Origin: Clostridia bacterium
Lineage (GTDB): Bacteria > Bacillota > Clostridia > Oscillospirales > CAG-272
Direction: 5' to 3'
Length of the DNA stretch: 49,308 bases
Assembly (NCBI GenBank): GCA_017463445.1
Contig: JAFTPF010000073.1
Span: 1 to 49,308, forward strand
Under the pieces are notes generated by a model. The model saw nothing but the letters and a program-made list of their open reading frames with translations, was not told where the DNA came from and ran no database searches. Made by a program: the position numbers and the translations under genes. How positions within the stretch are numbered: position 1 is the stretch's first letter; every line of letters begins with the position of its first letter. Positions 7,104 to 15,681 of the stretch are shown here, piece by piece.

Positions 7104-8825
7104 TTATTTCATTCTCCGCACTTCTTTTTTCGTGGGGAGAGAGCGTTCGTAGGAGGAGAGGGTGACTTTTACCTCTTGCGGTCCCTCTTTGGTGAAGATA
7201 TAGTGGTAGCCAACGCCCGTTGGCTTCAGCAGGGTCTGCTTATCCGCCATATAGATGGGTAGGGAGTTGAGCACCAGCTCGCGCCCGCCCTCGGGGATGA
7301 CGGGGAAGTCCTTCTTCATCCGATCGGTGAGTCGAGTGGCACCGCAGGGCTTTTCCAGCAGCATCAGCGGGAGGCGTCCGTACACGATAGCGGATCTTTT
7401 AGCGGGGATGTCCCGCATCTGCGCCAAGAGCAGCTCGGGAGAGAGAATCAGATCGGCAAGATCTGCGAACACCGCTGCGGAGTAGCTGTTTTGCAGATTC
7501 AGCCGCCAATCGCCGTGAATCACAAGACCTGATCGGCGGGCGATCTCCATCTGCCCTACATTGCCCACCATCACATGGCGGGCGCCGTTTCGAGCGGCAC
7601 GGGAGAGAGAGGCTTCCACGGTCTCCAGTTCACCGTCGGGGATGACGGGGGGGAGGAGCACGCCGTTTGCCACTCTGCCGTCATACTTTTCCAGCGGCAG
7701 GTAGACTATCTCCAGCGAATGCTCGGTTGGGATTGTGTCGGGCTTATAGAACCGTGCCGAGGGCTTTACCGTTCCCTTCGGCTTTGGCGGCAGGGGAGGG
7801 AGGATGGGCGCGTGTGGGGGGCGTTCGGGCGGCTCGATGGGCGGAAGCGGCTCTTTTCGCACGGGCGCGTGCTGTTTCAGCGTGTGGGACGCCTTTAATG
7901 TAGCGGACTTGTCCGCTTCACTGCGGACGCCGTTCATTTTGGAGGTATCGCCCACATAGTAGCCGTCGGTAAAGCCCTGACGGGAGAAGACCGCTTCCAG
8001 CGCGGCGATCTCGGCAGGCGTTGCGGCACGCCGCTCGTCCAGCAGACGGCGGTAGATGGAGGTGACACGGTAAACGTAGTCGGGGGACTTCATCCGCCCC
8101 TCGATCTTCAGCGATGCGACGCCTATCTCGATCAGCTCGGGGATGTGGGTTGCCAGCGAGAGGTCCTTCAGCGACAGCGGTGTTTTATTGTTGTACTGCA
8201 TCCGACAGGGCTGTGCGCACTCGCCACGGTTGCCGCTTCTGCCGCCCACAATGGAGGAGAAGAGGCATTGTCCCGACGCGGAAACGCAGAGCGCACCGTG
8301 GACAAAGACCTCGATGGGAATGGGTGATTCTTTGATCAGCCTCCGCAGATTGTCGGCGGACAGCTCGCGGGCGGCGACCATCACCGAAAATCCGCGTTCG
8401 GAAAGCCATTTTGCGGCGTGGGAGTTGTGTCCCGAGCATTGGGTAGAAGCGTGGAGCGGAAGGTCGGGGTAATTCTCCCGACAAAGCTTTGCCAGACCCC
8501 AATCGGCAACGATCAGCGCGTCCACACCTACCTCGTAGGCGTAAGCCACCAGATCCATCGCCGCGCGCATCTGGCGGTCTGTGATCAGAGTGTTGACCGT
8601 CAGGTAGACTCTGACGCCTGCAGCGTGGGCGTCCTCTACCGCCTGCTTCAGGGCGGGACGGTCGAAATTCTTGGCGTAAGCTCGTGCGCCGAACTGGGTG
8701 GAGCCCAGATAGACAGCGTCCGCCCCCGCAGCAATGGCGGCGGCAAGGGCTTCGGGGTTTCCAGCAGGGGCGAGAAGCTCGGGCAATCCGCTCAAAATAT
8801 AATTTTTTATCGATTTTTCTTGCAT
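7104..8825 (-). CDS. U32 family peptidase-like protein (tRNA/rRNA hydroxylation type)
   Basis: 573 residues. The N-terminal half is a U32 TIM-barrel-like domain (PELLAPAGNPEALAAAIAAG, ADAVYLGSTQFGARAYAKNF) with the family Cys cluster in GALCVSASGQC and GNRGECAQPCR. Characterised relatives (RlhA, TrhP) take part in hydroxylation of cytidine in 23S rRNA or uridine 34 in tRNA rather than proteolysis; which target applies here is unknown. Residues about 315-360 form a proline-rich linker (PPIEPPERPPHAPILPPLP). The C-terminal 200 residues look like a second, degenerate barrel domain. First gene of a minus-strand run ahead of DUF4321-maf-nth-pncC, with 31 bp to the next gene. AGGAT lies 10 bases before the ATG. 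Confidence 0.88.
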   Translation of the reverse strand: MQEKSIKNYILSGLPELLAPAGNPEALAAAIAAGADAVYLGSTQFGARAYAKNFDRPALKQAVEDAHAAGVRVYLTVNTLITDRQMRAAMDLVAYAYEVGVDALIVADWGLAKLCRENYPDLPLHASTQCSGHNSHAAKWLSERGFSVMVAARELSADNLRRLIKESPIPIEVFVHGALCVSASGQCLFSSIVGGRSGNRGECAQPCRMQYNNKTPLSLKDLSLATHIPELIEIGVASLKIEGRMKSPDYVYRVTSIYRRLLDERRAATPAEIAALEAVFSRQGFTDGYYVGDTSKMNGVRSEADKSATLKASHTLKQHAPVRKEPLPPIEPPERPPHAPILPPLPPKPKGTVKPSARFYKPDTIPTEHSLEIVYLPLEKYDGRVANGVLLPPVIPDGELETVEASLSRAARNGARHVMVGNVGQMEIARRSGLVIHGDWRLNLQNSYSAAVFADLADLILSPELLLAQMRDIPAKRSAIVYGRLPLMLLEKPCGATRLTDRMKKDFPVIPEGGRELVLNSLPIYMADKQTLLKPTGVGYHYIFTKEGPQEVKVTLSSYERSLPTKKEVRRMK

Positions 8826-8829
8826 CGTC

Positions 8830-8859
8830 TTGCAAATCCTATCCGATGTATGGTATAAT
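8830..8859 (+). promoter_or_regulatory. Candidate promoter for the transglutaminase-like lipoprotein
   Basis: TTGCAA (8830-8835) and TATAAT (8854-8859) with an 18-bp spacer, about 115 bp before the ATG at 8974. It overlaps the 5' end region of the divergent U32 gene. Confidence 0.55.
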
Positions 8860-8973
8860 AAGCGAAGATACTTTTATATGGGCAATGTTTGCTTTTCGCA
8901 AACTGCTCCACTGTTAGTATAACACAGATTTGTGAATAAAGAAATAGCAAAATACAAAAAAACGAGTTTTTTC

Positions 8974-9954
8974 ATGAAAAAGATTTTTCAATCGACCAAG
9001 ACTGTCACTGCGGTGCTATGCCTGCTCCTTATGCTGAGTGCTTGCGGAGGCACGACGGGCAGGACGGTATTGGATACGCGCGACACGGCGGCTACCTCCG
9101 CGCTCACCACCGTTTCGGGTATTGCAGGAGAGACCAACGCACCCTCCGCTACCGGCGCGCCCGCGTCCAAACCGCTCACAAAGCCGGAGCCCCTTCCCGA
9201 TGCGGCGTACAGCTGGGATCCTTACTGCTTTGACCGTCTCGTCGGCGATTACGAGACGGATGCTCGGCTCCTTGCCGATGCGATTCTGGGCTACGAGTCG
9301 ACCGTCACCCTCTCCGCAGAGCACGCAGAGACGGTGGTGGACAATATCGCCTTTGAGTTTCCGCCCGCCGCGCTGGCGGACTTTACGGTTGCGGAGGGGG
9401 TGGTGACCGTCACCTATTTCTGCAACGAGAACGAGCACGCCCGTCAGATCGAAGCCTTCGGCTCGGCGGTGAACCGCGCACTGTCCATTCTTTCGACCGA
9501 GGACAGCGAGGTGCGTCGCGCTACACTGCTCTACAACTGGGTAGTGGAAAACGTTTCCTACTTTACTACCGACTACACCGAAAAAGAGATAACCGCCTTC
9601 TCGGCGTTGGCGGCAGGCGAGACCATCTGCTACGGCTTTGCCGACGCTTTTGGCTATCTGCTCCGTCAAACGGGGATCGAGGCGCACCTCTGGCGAGGCG
9701 GCACCTACACCATCACCGGCTTTTCCGATCACGGTTGGTGCTACGCAAAGATCGACGGGGCATATTATCATTTCGATCCCACCTGGGAGCGGAGTAATTA
9801 CAAGACCCTCGGTGAGAATCGATACACCTACTTCGGCTTGTCGGATAAAAAACGGTTCACCTCGCTGTCTAAAACCTGCGTCAGCGGCTTCGGCGCGCTG
9901 GAGGAGGTCTGCGACGTGACGGGGGCGGATCGGAAGTTGGAGCCCTTGAGGTAA
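8974..9954 (+). CDS. Lipoprotein with transglutaminase-like domain
   Basis: A 326-residue exported lipoprotein. The signal peptide MKKIFQSTKTVTAVLCLLLM ends in lipobox LSAC, predicting a lipid-modified Cys. A Thr/Ala/Pro-rich spacer of about 50 residues follows, then a domain with the papain-fold transglutaminase triad: Cys in ETICYGFADAFGYLLRQTGI, His in DHGWCYAKIDG, and Asp in YYHFDPTWE. Such proteins may act as cysteine proteases or cross-linkers at the cell surface; the substrate is not predictable. I prefer ATG 8974 over an upstream GTG (8932) because it gives a regular signal peptide. It is divergent from the U32 gene and followed by a terminator. Confidence 0.88.
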   Translation: MKKIFQSTKTVTAVLCLLLMLSACGGTTGRTVLDTRDTAATSALTTVSGIAGETNAPSATGAPASKPLTKPEPLPDAAYSWDPYCFDRLVGDYETDARLLADAILGYESTVTLSAEHAETVVDNIAFEFPPAALADFTVAEGVVTVTYFCNENEHARQIEAFGSAVNRALSILSTEDSEVRRATLLYNWVVENVSYFTTDYTEKEITAFSALAAGETICYGFADAFGYLLRQTGIEAHLWRGGTYTITGFSDHGWCYAKIDGAYYHFDPTWERSNYKTLGENRYTYFGLSDKKRFTSLSKTCVSGFGALEEVCDVTGADRKLEPLR

Positions 9955-9973
9955 CGATGATCCCTTATACGGC

Positions 9974-10050
9974 GACAGCCAAGGAGATGAGAGGGGAATA
10001 GTTGCGCTTGGCGCAACTATGAGGAGAGAAGGAACTTCGGCGTTTGAGAT
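9974..10050 (+). repeat. Family C mosaic repeat, copy C1
   Basis: Starts ACAGCCAAGGAGATGAGAGG, contains hairpin ATAGTTGCG-CTTG-CGCAACTAT (10000-10022) and ends ACTTCGGCGTTTGAGATGG. The same blocks recur on the minus strand at 24715-24825, and the first block recurs at 49171-49200. Confidence 0.65.
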
Positions 10051-10072
10051 GGCCCTTCTCTCCCCACCGATC

Positions 10073-10094
10073 AAAACCTGCTTTGGCAGGTTTT
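10073..10094 (+). terminator. Terminator behind the transglutaminase-like lipoprotein
   Basis: AAAACCTGC-TTTG-GCAGGTTTT, a 9-bp stem running into a T-tract. It separates this gene from thiI, 80 bp downstream. Confidence 0.75.
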
Positions 10095-10174
10095 GTACCT
10101 ATTATGACAAACAATGACAACAAAACAAAAACACAACATAAAGGAGCGGCAATTGATGTTGCCAAAATACAAAC

Positions 10175-11365
10175 ATGAAAGAATTGATTCTCTGCAAATA
10201 CGGCGAAGTGGTGCTAAAGGGACTCAACAAAGCCCATTTCGAGCATATCCTGATGTCCGAGGTGCGCCGCCGTCTGGAAGGACTGGGTACCTACGCTACC
10301 TGGTGGTGCCAGTCCACCATCTACATCGAGCCTGAGACCGACGATTGTGATCTGGACGAAGCCTTCCGTCGGATGAAGCTGGTCTTCGGCTTTGCCACAA
10401 TTACTCGTGCCATCGCCGTGGACAAGACTCCCGAGGCGATCCTGGAGGCGGCAAAAAACGATCTTCCCGAGCGTCTTTTGGGCGTTCGCACCTTCAAAGT
10501 AGAGGGCAAACGCTCCGACAAGCGATTCCCTCTGTCCTCCCCCCAGCTGTCTGCTGAGGTAGGCGGTGCCATTTTGGAGGCAATGCCTCATCTGAAGGTG
10601 GATCTGTACCATCCGGAAGTAGTCGTGCGGGTGGAGATCCGCGAAAAGTACGCCTTTCTCCACGCAGGTGCCGACAAGGGCGCCGGAGGTCTTCCCGCAG
10701 GCGGCTCCGGACGGGCGATGCTCCTGCTTTCGGGCGGTATCGACTCCCCCGTTGCGGGCTACATGATCGCCAAGCGCGGTGCAACCATCGAAGCCACCCA
10801 CTTCGACTCCTTCCCCTACACCTCCGAGCAGGCAACCGAAAAGGTGCTGGAGCTTGCGAAAAAGCTCTGCGCCTACACCGGACGGATGAAGGTGAACATC
10901 ATCTCCCTGACCAAGATCCAGGAGCAGCTGAAGCGTACCGTGAATGAGGAATACTTCACTCTGCTGCTCCGTCGCTCCATGATGCGTCTTTCCCAGCGGA
11001 TGGCAGAGGCGCACTTTTGCACCGCCCTTATCACCGGCGAATCGCTGGGGCAGGTCGCTTCCCAGACCATGCAAGCCCTGGGTGTTACCGACTGCGCCGT
11101 GAATATGCCCATCTTCCGCCCCTGCATCGGCATGGATAAGGAAGAGATCGTGCAGATCGCCCGTAAGATCGACACCTTCCAGACCTCTATCCTCCCCTTC
11201 GAGGACTGCTGCACCGTCTTTACTCCCAAGCACCCCAAGACCCGCCCCGAGCTGGACAAGGTTCTGATTGAGGAAGCCAAAGCCGATCTCGCCGCGCTGG
11301 AGGACGAAGCCTTCGCCGCCGCCCGCCGTCTCACCCTCCACGGCTACGCGGCTGAGGAGGAGTAA
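10175..11365 (+). CDS. thiI: tRNA 4-thiouridine sulfurtransferase ThiI
   Basis: Activates U8 of tRNA by adenylation and transfers sulfur to form 4-thiouridine; in many bacteria it also supplies sulfur for thiazole synthesis. 396 residues: N-terminal ferredoxin-like plus THUMP domain (to about 165), then the PP-loop pyrophosphatase AMLLLSGGIDSPVAGYM. It has no C-terminal rhodanese domain, the usual form in Bacillota. ATG 10175 is the only usable in-frame start, because an in-frame TGA lies at 10154-10156. The clear ribosome site AAGGAG (10141-10146) is 28 bases away and instead suits an out-of-frame ATG at 10156, an oddity discussed in the findings. Repeat A3 follows the stop. Confidence 0.96.
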   Translation: MKELILCKYGEVVLKGLNKAHFEHILMSEVRRRLEGLGTYATWWCQSTIYIEPETDDCDLDEAFRRMKLVFGFATITRAIAVDKTPEAILEAAKNDLPERLLGVRTFKVEGKRSDKRFPLSSPQLSAEVGGAILEAMPHLKVDLYHPEVVVRVEIREKYAFLHAGADKGAGGLPAGGSGRAMLLLSGGIDSPVAGYMIAKRGATIEATHFDSFPYTSEQATEKVLELAKKLCAYTGRMKVNIISLTKIQEQLKRTVNEEYFTLLLRRSMMRLSQRMAEAHFCTALITGESLGQVASQTMQALGVTDCAVNMPIFRPCIGMDKEEIVQIARKIDTFQTSILPFEDCCTVFTPKHPKTRPELDKVLIEEAKADLAALEDEAFAAARRLTLHGYAAEEE

Positions 11366-11367
11366 AA

Positions 11368-11444
11368 TTAGGGGAACTTCTTGAAAGAAGTTCCCCTAAA
11401 ACCCCTCAAGAACTTTTGATAAGCCCGACGAATACTCGTCGGGC
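11368..11444 (+). repeat. Family A repeat, copy A3, behind thiI
   Basis: Begins two bases after the thiI stop. Hairpin I is TTAGGGGAACTTC/GAAGTTCCCCTAA with loop TTGAAA (11368-11399), linker CTCAAGAACTTTTGATAA, and hairpin II GCCCGACGA-ATAC-TCGTCGGGC (11423-11444). Confidence 0.9.
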
Positions 11445-11454
11445 GGAAATGAAA

Positions 11455-11505
11455 AATATCGCTCCGAATAATGGATTACGATGATCCGTAATTCGGAGCG
11501 ATATT
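11455..11505. terminator. Long hairpin between two convergent repeats
   Basis: A perfect 15-bp stem, AATATCGCTCCGAAT (11455-11469) with ATTCGGAGCGATATT (11491-11505), encloses a smaller GGAT/ATCC pairing. It lies exactly between the convergent copies A3 and A4. No run of T on either side makes it a classical terminator, so termination is only one possible role. Confidence 0.5.
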
Positions 11506-11513
11506 GCTATTTT

Positions 11514-11602
11514 GCCCCGCAAGTATTTACGGGGCTTTATAAAAGTTTTTGAAGATTCCAAAGAAACTTTTTTCAAAAAGTTTCTTTGGCCGCCGAAGGC
11601 GT
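11514..11602 (-). repeat. Family A repeat, copy A4, behind the solute-binding lipoprotein
   Basis: Read minus, beginning five bases after the stop at 11607: small stem CGCC-TTC-GGCG (11592-11602), hairpin I CCAAAGAAACTTTTT/AAAAAGTTTCTTTGG (11558-11589), linker AATCTTCAAAAACTTTTATA, hairpin II GCCCCG...CGGGGC with AAATACTT in the loop (11514-11535). Confidence 0.9.
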
Positions 11603-11606
11603 TCAA

Positions 11607-12899
11607 TCACTCCCCGTAGATTAGTTTGCGATCGAAGGAGAGGGTACCGATGCAGTAGGGGAGCATCAGGAAGGAGCCGTTGTCACGGACGTGGGTCTCG
11701 GCGCTCTGGAGGAAGATCTCCTCCACCTCGTCGCAAGAGGCGGCATTGAGGGCGGAGAGCATGATGCCGGTGCCGGCGGTGGAGGTAACATTGATGGGGC
11801 AAGCAAGGATGGGAAGCTCGGACTGATCCACCAGATAGGGGTAGTCCTCGTCAGAGCGATCGAATTTGGGCAGGGGAAGCAGACCAGAGACCAGCTCGGC
11901 TTGCGAGAGGTCGGTCAGCTCGCCCAGTGTGCCGATATAGAAGAGCGTTTTGCCGGATCGGAAGGCGTCCGCTGCGCTTTCTTCTTCGGGGATGTAACGG
12001 CAGGCTTCGAAAGCGGCGGTAAGCTCGGCGAAGGCTGCGCTTTCCAGAAGGGCTTTCCCTTCTTCGGATGCTGAATTGACTCCCGAAAGGGCCGGGAGCA
12101 GGTCGGAGACGTCGCCGTCAAAGACCAGTTTCCCCTCTTCGGCATATTCCAACAGCGCGCCGAGATCCCAGGTGCCGTCGATGACGCTTTGGTAGAGATT
12201 CGGGCAGTCCATCGCTTCCGCTTGGGCGATGTTATAGTAGACCGCGTATGCGCGTCCGGGCTGACGGAGCGCGTCACCCCAGATGCCGTAGATGCCCGAC
12301 CATCCGCTGTTGATCTCGGTGGTGGCGTCGGAACGGATGCACACCGAGTCGATCTCGAAGAAGGGCAGGGGATCCAGTGCCTGCAAAAGCCCTTTGCTCT
12401 TCAGTTGTTTGAACAGTGAGGGTGAGACGATCAGAAGATCGGCAAAGTAGGAGCCGGTAGTCTTGGCTGCGGACAGCTCGCTGACGATCTCGTCGGCAGT
12501 CTTGGTGATGCAGGCGAATTCCACGTTATATTTCTCTGCGATCAGGCGGTTGCGGCGATCAGCGTATACGTTGATCAGATCATCGTCGGAGGGAAAGATG
12601 GCGTTTTCCAGACCTTCCTCCTGTATAGCCAGAAAGATGCCTTCCTCAAAATCCCGCTCCGCAAGAAGCTGGAGCTGGTATTCCGGGGTGTAGGTCTCGT
12701 CGGTGTTGGGATCCTCGGGAGTGTAGTAGGAGGGCGTGGTCAGCGCGGGAATCTCGCCGACGGTACCGGTAGTCAGCGCGGACTCGGTCTGCCCGGTCTC
12801 CGAAAGGAGCGCGGAGGTGCCGCATCCGGTGAGCATCGGCGCAGTAACGGCGGCGGTCAGTAGTATTGCCGTGAGCGCGGCAAATGATCGTTTGTTCAA
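11607..12899 (-). CDS. Solute-binding-like lipoprotein
   Basis: 430 residues, exported and lipid-anchored. MNKRSFAALTAILLTAAVTA is followed by lipobox LTGC. The remainder resembles family 1 extracellular solute-binding proteins (sugar type): NVYADRRNRLIAEKYNVEFACI, SGIYGIWGDALRQPGRAYAVYYN and the late segment GTGIMLSALNAAS. No ABC permease or ATPase is adjacent, so it may be an orphan receptor or a protein of another function. The start is a TTG, chosen because AGAGGAG lies immediately upstream at good spacing and the signal peptide begins there. It starts 44 bp after resC and may be co-transcribed with resB-resC. Confidence 0.75.
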   Translation of the reverse strand: MNKRSFAALTAILLTAAVTAPMLTGCGTSALLSETGQTESALTTGTVGEIPALTTPSYYTPEDPNTDETYTPEYQLQLLAERDFEEGIFLAIQEEGLENAIFPSDDDLINVYADRRNRLIAEKYNVEFACITKTADEIVSELSAAKTTGSYFADLLIVSPSLFKQLKSKGLLQALDPLPFFEIDSVCIRSDATTEINSGWSGIYGIWGDALRQPGRAYAVYYNIAQAEAMDCPNLYQSVIDGTWDLGALLEYAEEGKLVFDGDVSDLLPALSGVNSASEEGKALLESAAFAELTAAFEACRYIPEEESAADAFRSGKTLFYIGTLGELTDLSQAELVSGLLPLPKFDRSDEDYPYLVDQSELPILACPINVTSTAGTGIMLSALNAASCDEVEEIFLQSAETHVRDNGSFLMLPYCIGTLSFDRKLIYGE

Positions 12900-12943
12900 G
12901 GATACTCCTCTTTTCGTAAAGAAGTGATTTCAGGATCAGCGGG

Positions 12944-13723
12944 TTATGACGAATAAGAGTGAACGCTGCCCGTGTTCAGAACGTTGGCAAACAGGAAGGT
13001 GAAGATGATGCCTACGAAACCGATTAAGGCAAGGGCGCGGGCATACTTCTTCAGCTTGACATTTCTGCGGAAGTGGAGATAGAGCATATAGATCAACCAG
13101 GTCACCAGGGAGAAGTTCTCTTTGGTGTCCCAGGACCAGAAGTGACCCCAGATCTCGTTCGCCCAGATGGACCCGAAGAACAGACCCATGGTCATAAACG
13201 GGAAGACCACCGTCACGCAGTCGTAGATGCCGTCCTCGTAGCGATGCAGATCGCGTTTTTTTACAAAGAAGGAAAGGATCGCCAGGATGAAGGCTACCGC
13301 GCCCATGCAGTAGGAGATCATGTAGACCAGAACGTGGGGGATAAAGAAGGGAGATTGGAGAGCGGGGGCAAATTCCCATACCGACTGGGCGTCCATGAAG
13401 CACAGACCGGTCATGACAAAGCCTGCGGCGAACATAAAGTAGGGTGCCATCCATCCGCTGCCGCGCAAATAACGCATCATGAGCCAGATGGGCAGGAAGC
13501 AGACGCCCAGGAAGGTCAGCACCTGATACATACTGACGAAGGGAACGTAGCCGTTGACCAGATAGTTATTGATCACCAGCGTGGCGTTGAGTGCAAAACC
13601 CACTGCCCACAACGCGCGGGAGACGATAACGGGGCATTTTTTCTTGAGAAGCTCGGTGGCAAAGGCGGAGTAGTAGAAGATCGCCGCGAAGAGCGCGATG
13701 AGTTTCAGAACGGTCGGGGTCAT
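12944..13723 (-). CDS. Cytochrome c biogenesis protein ResC/CcsB type (CcsA family)
   Basis: A 259-residue polytopic membrane protein (about seven to eight hydrophobic segments) of the haem-handling CcsA/ResC family. The hallmark Trp-rich loop is present: WGHFWSWDTKENFSLVTWLIY. With ResB it forms the system II synthase, which carries haem across the membrane and attaches it to CxxCH apocytochromes. It overlaps resB by ATGA (13720-13723). Neither a ResA/CcdA thiol-redox partner nor a c-type cytochrome is encoded in the window, which is notable in an otherwise fermentative-looking gene set. Confidence 0.9.
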   Translation of the reverse strand: MTPTVLKLIALFAAIFYYSAFATELLKKKCPVIVSRALWAVGFALNATLVINNYLVNGYVPFVSMYQVLTFLGVCFLPIWLMMRYLRGSGWMAPYFMFAAGFVMTGLCFMDAQSVWEFAPALQSPFFIPHVLVYMISYCMGAVAFILAILSFFVKKRDLHRYEDGIYDCVTVVFPFMTMGLFFGSIWANEIWGHFWSWDTKENFSLVTWLIYMLYLHFRRNVKLKKYARALALIGFVGIIFTFLFANVLNTGSVHSYSS

Positions 13724-15393
13724 CTCTTTCTACCTCCTTTTGCTTTCTTGCGCTTTTTACTCTGTGATGGACGGGACGGCGGAGCCTGATTGCCGGTGGA
13801 TTGAGATGCGGGGATCTCTTCCGCAGGGACCTGCGTTACGGGAACCTGGGATGCGGGGATCTGATCGTCATCTCCGTCGTCTTTCACTTTCTTGTTCTTG
13901 CGTCCGCGGATCAGACACATCATCACGCCGCCCAGCATCACCAGGACCATACCGATCACGGTGGCGTATTCGCCGGGGTCCCGCTTGAGCAGCAGGAGGT
14001 TGGAAAGGGGATGGACGAAGATCACCAGGGAATCTCCCATATTCACGGCGTAAGCATTCAGCACGCCTTCCTCGGCATAGACCTGTTCTTCTGCCACGGT
14101 AACATACCAGCCGGATTTAGCGTCGTAGATCTGGAAGGTGGGAGCGGAAGCGGCTTTACCGTATTTTTCGGAAAGGGTAGCCAGCATGGCACTGCCGCCC
14201 TCGGTGGTGGAATAGGAAGCATCGGGAGTGATCTCCTCCTCCAAAATGTACACCTTGACCTTACCGCTTGCGTCAACGCAGACATATGCGTGTACCTGAT
14301 CGGTGATCTCGGCAAGAGGATTGCTCTCGGCATCTCCGGTCGAGGGGGTGGTCGCAGGTGTTTCTCCGGTTACAGGAGCGGTTACAGGAGCGTCCTCTGT
14401 CGTTACTTTGGGCGCGTCCACAGTATACAGGAGTTTGGCGGAGCGGTAGTCGGTGCGATAAGGGTCGGTGATGAATTCGTAATAACGGATCTCGGCGTCG
14501 GGATAGCCTTCCTCCACGCGGGCAAGGACATCGTTGCCCGTACCCGAGATCTTTTCGGCAGAGGCACTTTGTGTCAGATAAACCAGTACGTAGTCATCCT
14601 GCCGGAAGGTATATGCCCAAAGGTTGCCGCCGATGGCGCTGATCTTCTCTTCGCTCACCGGTTCCAGACGATTGGTATCTTCATTGTACAGATAATAATC
14701 GTACCACTTGCCCTTAATATCAGCATAGACTTTATCCACGATGTCGGCACCGGCGGTCTTTCCTTGCGCACTGTAGGTGGTGTGGACCATATTATAAATA
14801 CTGTTACCGCGACCATCGTCCATCGCCCGCAGGGTGCTGACGCCGTCGGAGTAGCTCATCAGATAGATCTTCCAGCCATTTTTCCGAAGGGTGCGGTTGA
14901 CCTCCAGATAATCGCCCTCGGTGGCAAGGGTGGTGGGATCTGTAAAGGTCATGTCGGTTCGGTAGTACTTATCGCTGCCCGATTCGTACTTTTCCAAGGT
15001 GAATTTGTCCAGCTTGAAGGCAAATCCCAGGTCGATATTCTCGCCTTTTTCGTTGGTTACATAGCGATAATAATTTCCGGTCTCCGAAATGGGAACCTGA
15101 ACGTTGATGCTCTCGCCTACGAGCGCGTATGCGGCAAGACCTGCCAGCAGGACGAGCAGTCCGACGTGCATCAGATAGAATCCGATTTTATATACCGATA
15201 GACCGGGCTGATACATTGCAAGACAAACCACCTGCACGATGGCAAAGACCACGAACACAAACGCCGCCAGTCCTCCGGAGAGCGCGCCGATGTCGCCTGT
15301 AAGCACTGCAATAATGGTTCCTGTCGCCATCAGCAGTGTTAGCACCAGCAGGATCAGATAAGCGTAGAAATGAAGTTTTTGAAGTGATTTCAT
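13720..15393 (-). CDS. resB: Cytochrome c biogenesis protein ResB family
   Basis: 557 residues. Three N-terminal membrane helices (about 7-30, 38-62 and 72-92) precede a large extracytoplasmic domain (SETGNYYRYV through GWYVTVAEEQ) and a final helix (EYATVIGMVLVMLGGVMMCLI), the standard ResB/Ccs1 plan. A Thr/Ala/Pro linker (TAPVTGETPATTPSTGD) is inserted in the outer domain, and the cytoplasmic tail is very basic (KKRKKAKGGRKR). ResB is thought to channel haem together with ResC. I chose ATG 15393 because AAAGGA precedes it; an ATG five codons earlier lies in that site. A promoter and an inverted repeat lie at 15415-15474. Confidence 0.88.
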   Translation of the reverse strand: MKSLQKLHFYAYLILLVLTLLMATGTIIAVLTGDIGALSGGLAAFVFVVFAIVQVVCLAMYQPGLSVYKIGFYLMHVGLLVLLAGLAAYALVGESINVQVPISETGNYYRYVTNEKGENIDLGFAFKLDKFTLEKYESGSDKYYRTDMTFTDPTTLATEGDYLEVNRTLRKNGWKIYLMSYSDGVSTLRAMDDGRGNSIYNMVHTTYSAQGKTAGADIVDKVYADIKGKWYDYYLYNEDTNRLEPVSEEKISAIGGNLWAYTFRQDDYVLVYLTQSASAEKISGTGNDVLARVEEGYPDAEIRYYEFITDPYRTDYRSAKLLYTVDAPKVTTEDAPVTAPVTGETPATTPSTGDAESNPLAEITDQVHAYVCVDASGKVKVYILEEEITPDASYSTTEGGSAMLATLSEKYGKAASAPTFQIYDAKSGWYVTVAEEQVYAEEGVLNAYAVNMGDSLVIFVHPLSNLLLLKRDPGEYATVIGMVLVMLGGVMMCLIRGRKNKKVKDDGDDDQIPASQVPVTQVPAEEIPASQSTGNQAPPSRPSQSKKRKKAKGGRKR

Positions 15394-15414
15394 ACTGATT
15401 CCTTTCATTTTCGA

Positions 15415-15474
15415 AAATTGTGCAAAATTAAATTGAGCACAATTTATTATAAATTATACAGAAGAATTTGTCAA
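15415..15474 (-). promoter_or_regulatory. resB promoter with downstream inverted repeat
   Basis: Minus-strand TTGACA (15469-15474) and TATAAT (15446-15451) have a 17-bp spacer. Just downstream, AAATTGTGC (15415-15423) and GCACAATTT (15437-15445) form a perfect 9-bp inverted repeat with a 13-base spacer. It could be an operator or a leader hairpin. The rest of the 351-bp gap to the next gene (15475-15681) shows no gene. Confidence 0.65.
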
Positions 15475-15681
15475 TAGCGGAATGGAAAAAGTTTTATTCA
15501 TATTACATTATAACAGATTACCGGTGAAAATCAAGGGCGGGAGGAGAACGAAATGTAAACATTTTTGAAAAAACTGTACCGTATGAGCGGTAGCATCGGG
15601 AAAGGGGGAGGCAAACTGATCCGAGTAGTATCTCTTTTTCGCTGACGATGCAACATATTTACCAAAAATCGCAACAAGAAT

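Noticed and set aside
9016-10074. Minus-strand frame opposite the transglutaminase-like lipoprotein
   Set aside because: Antisense to a gene with lipobox and catalytic triad; it also runs through a repeat and a terminator.
13801-15201. Plus-strand open frame of 466 codons opposite resB
   Set aside because: Mirror frame of a clear ResB gene; low-complexity Gly/Val/Ile translation without start signals.
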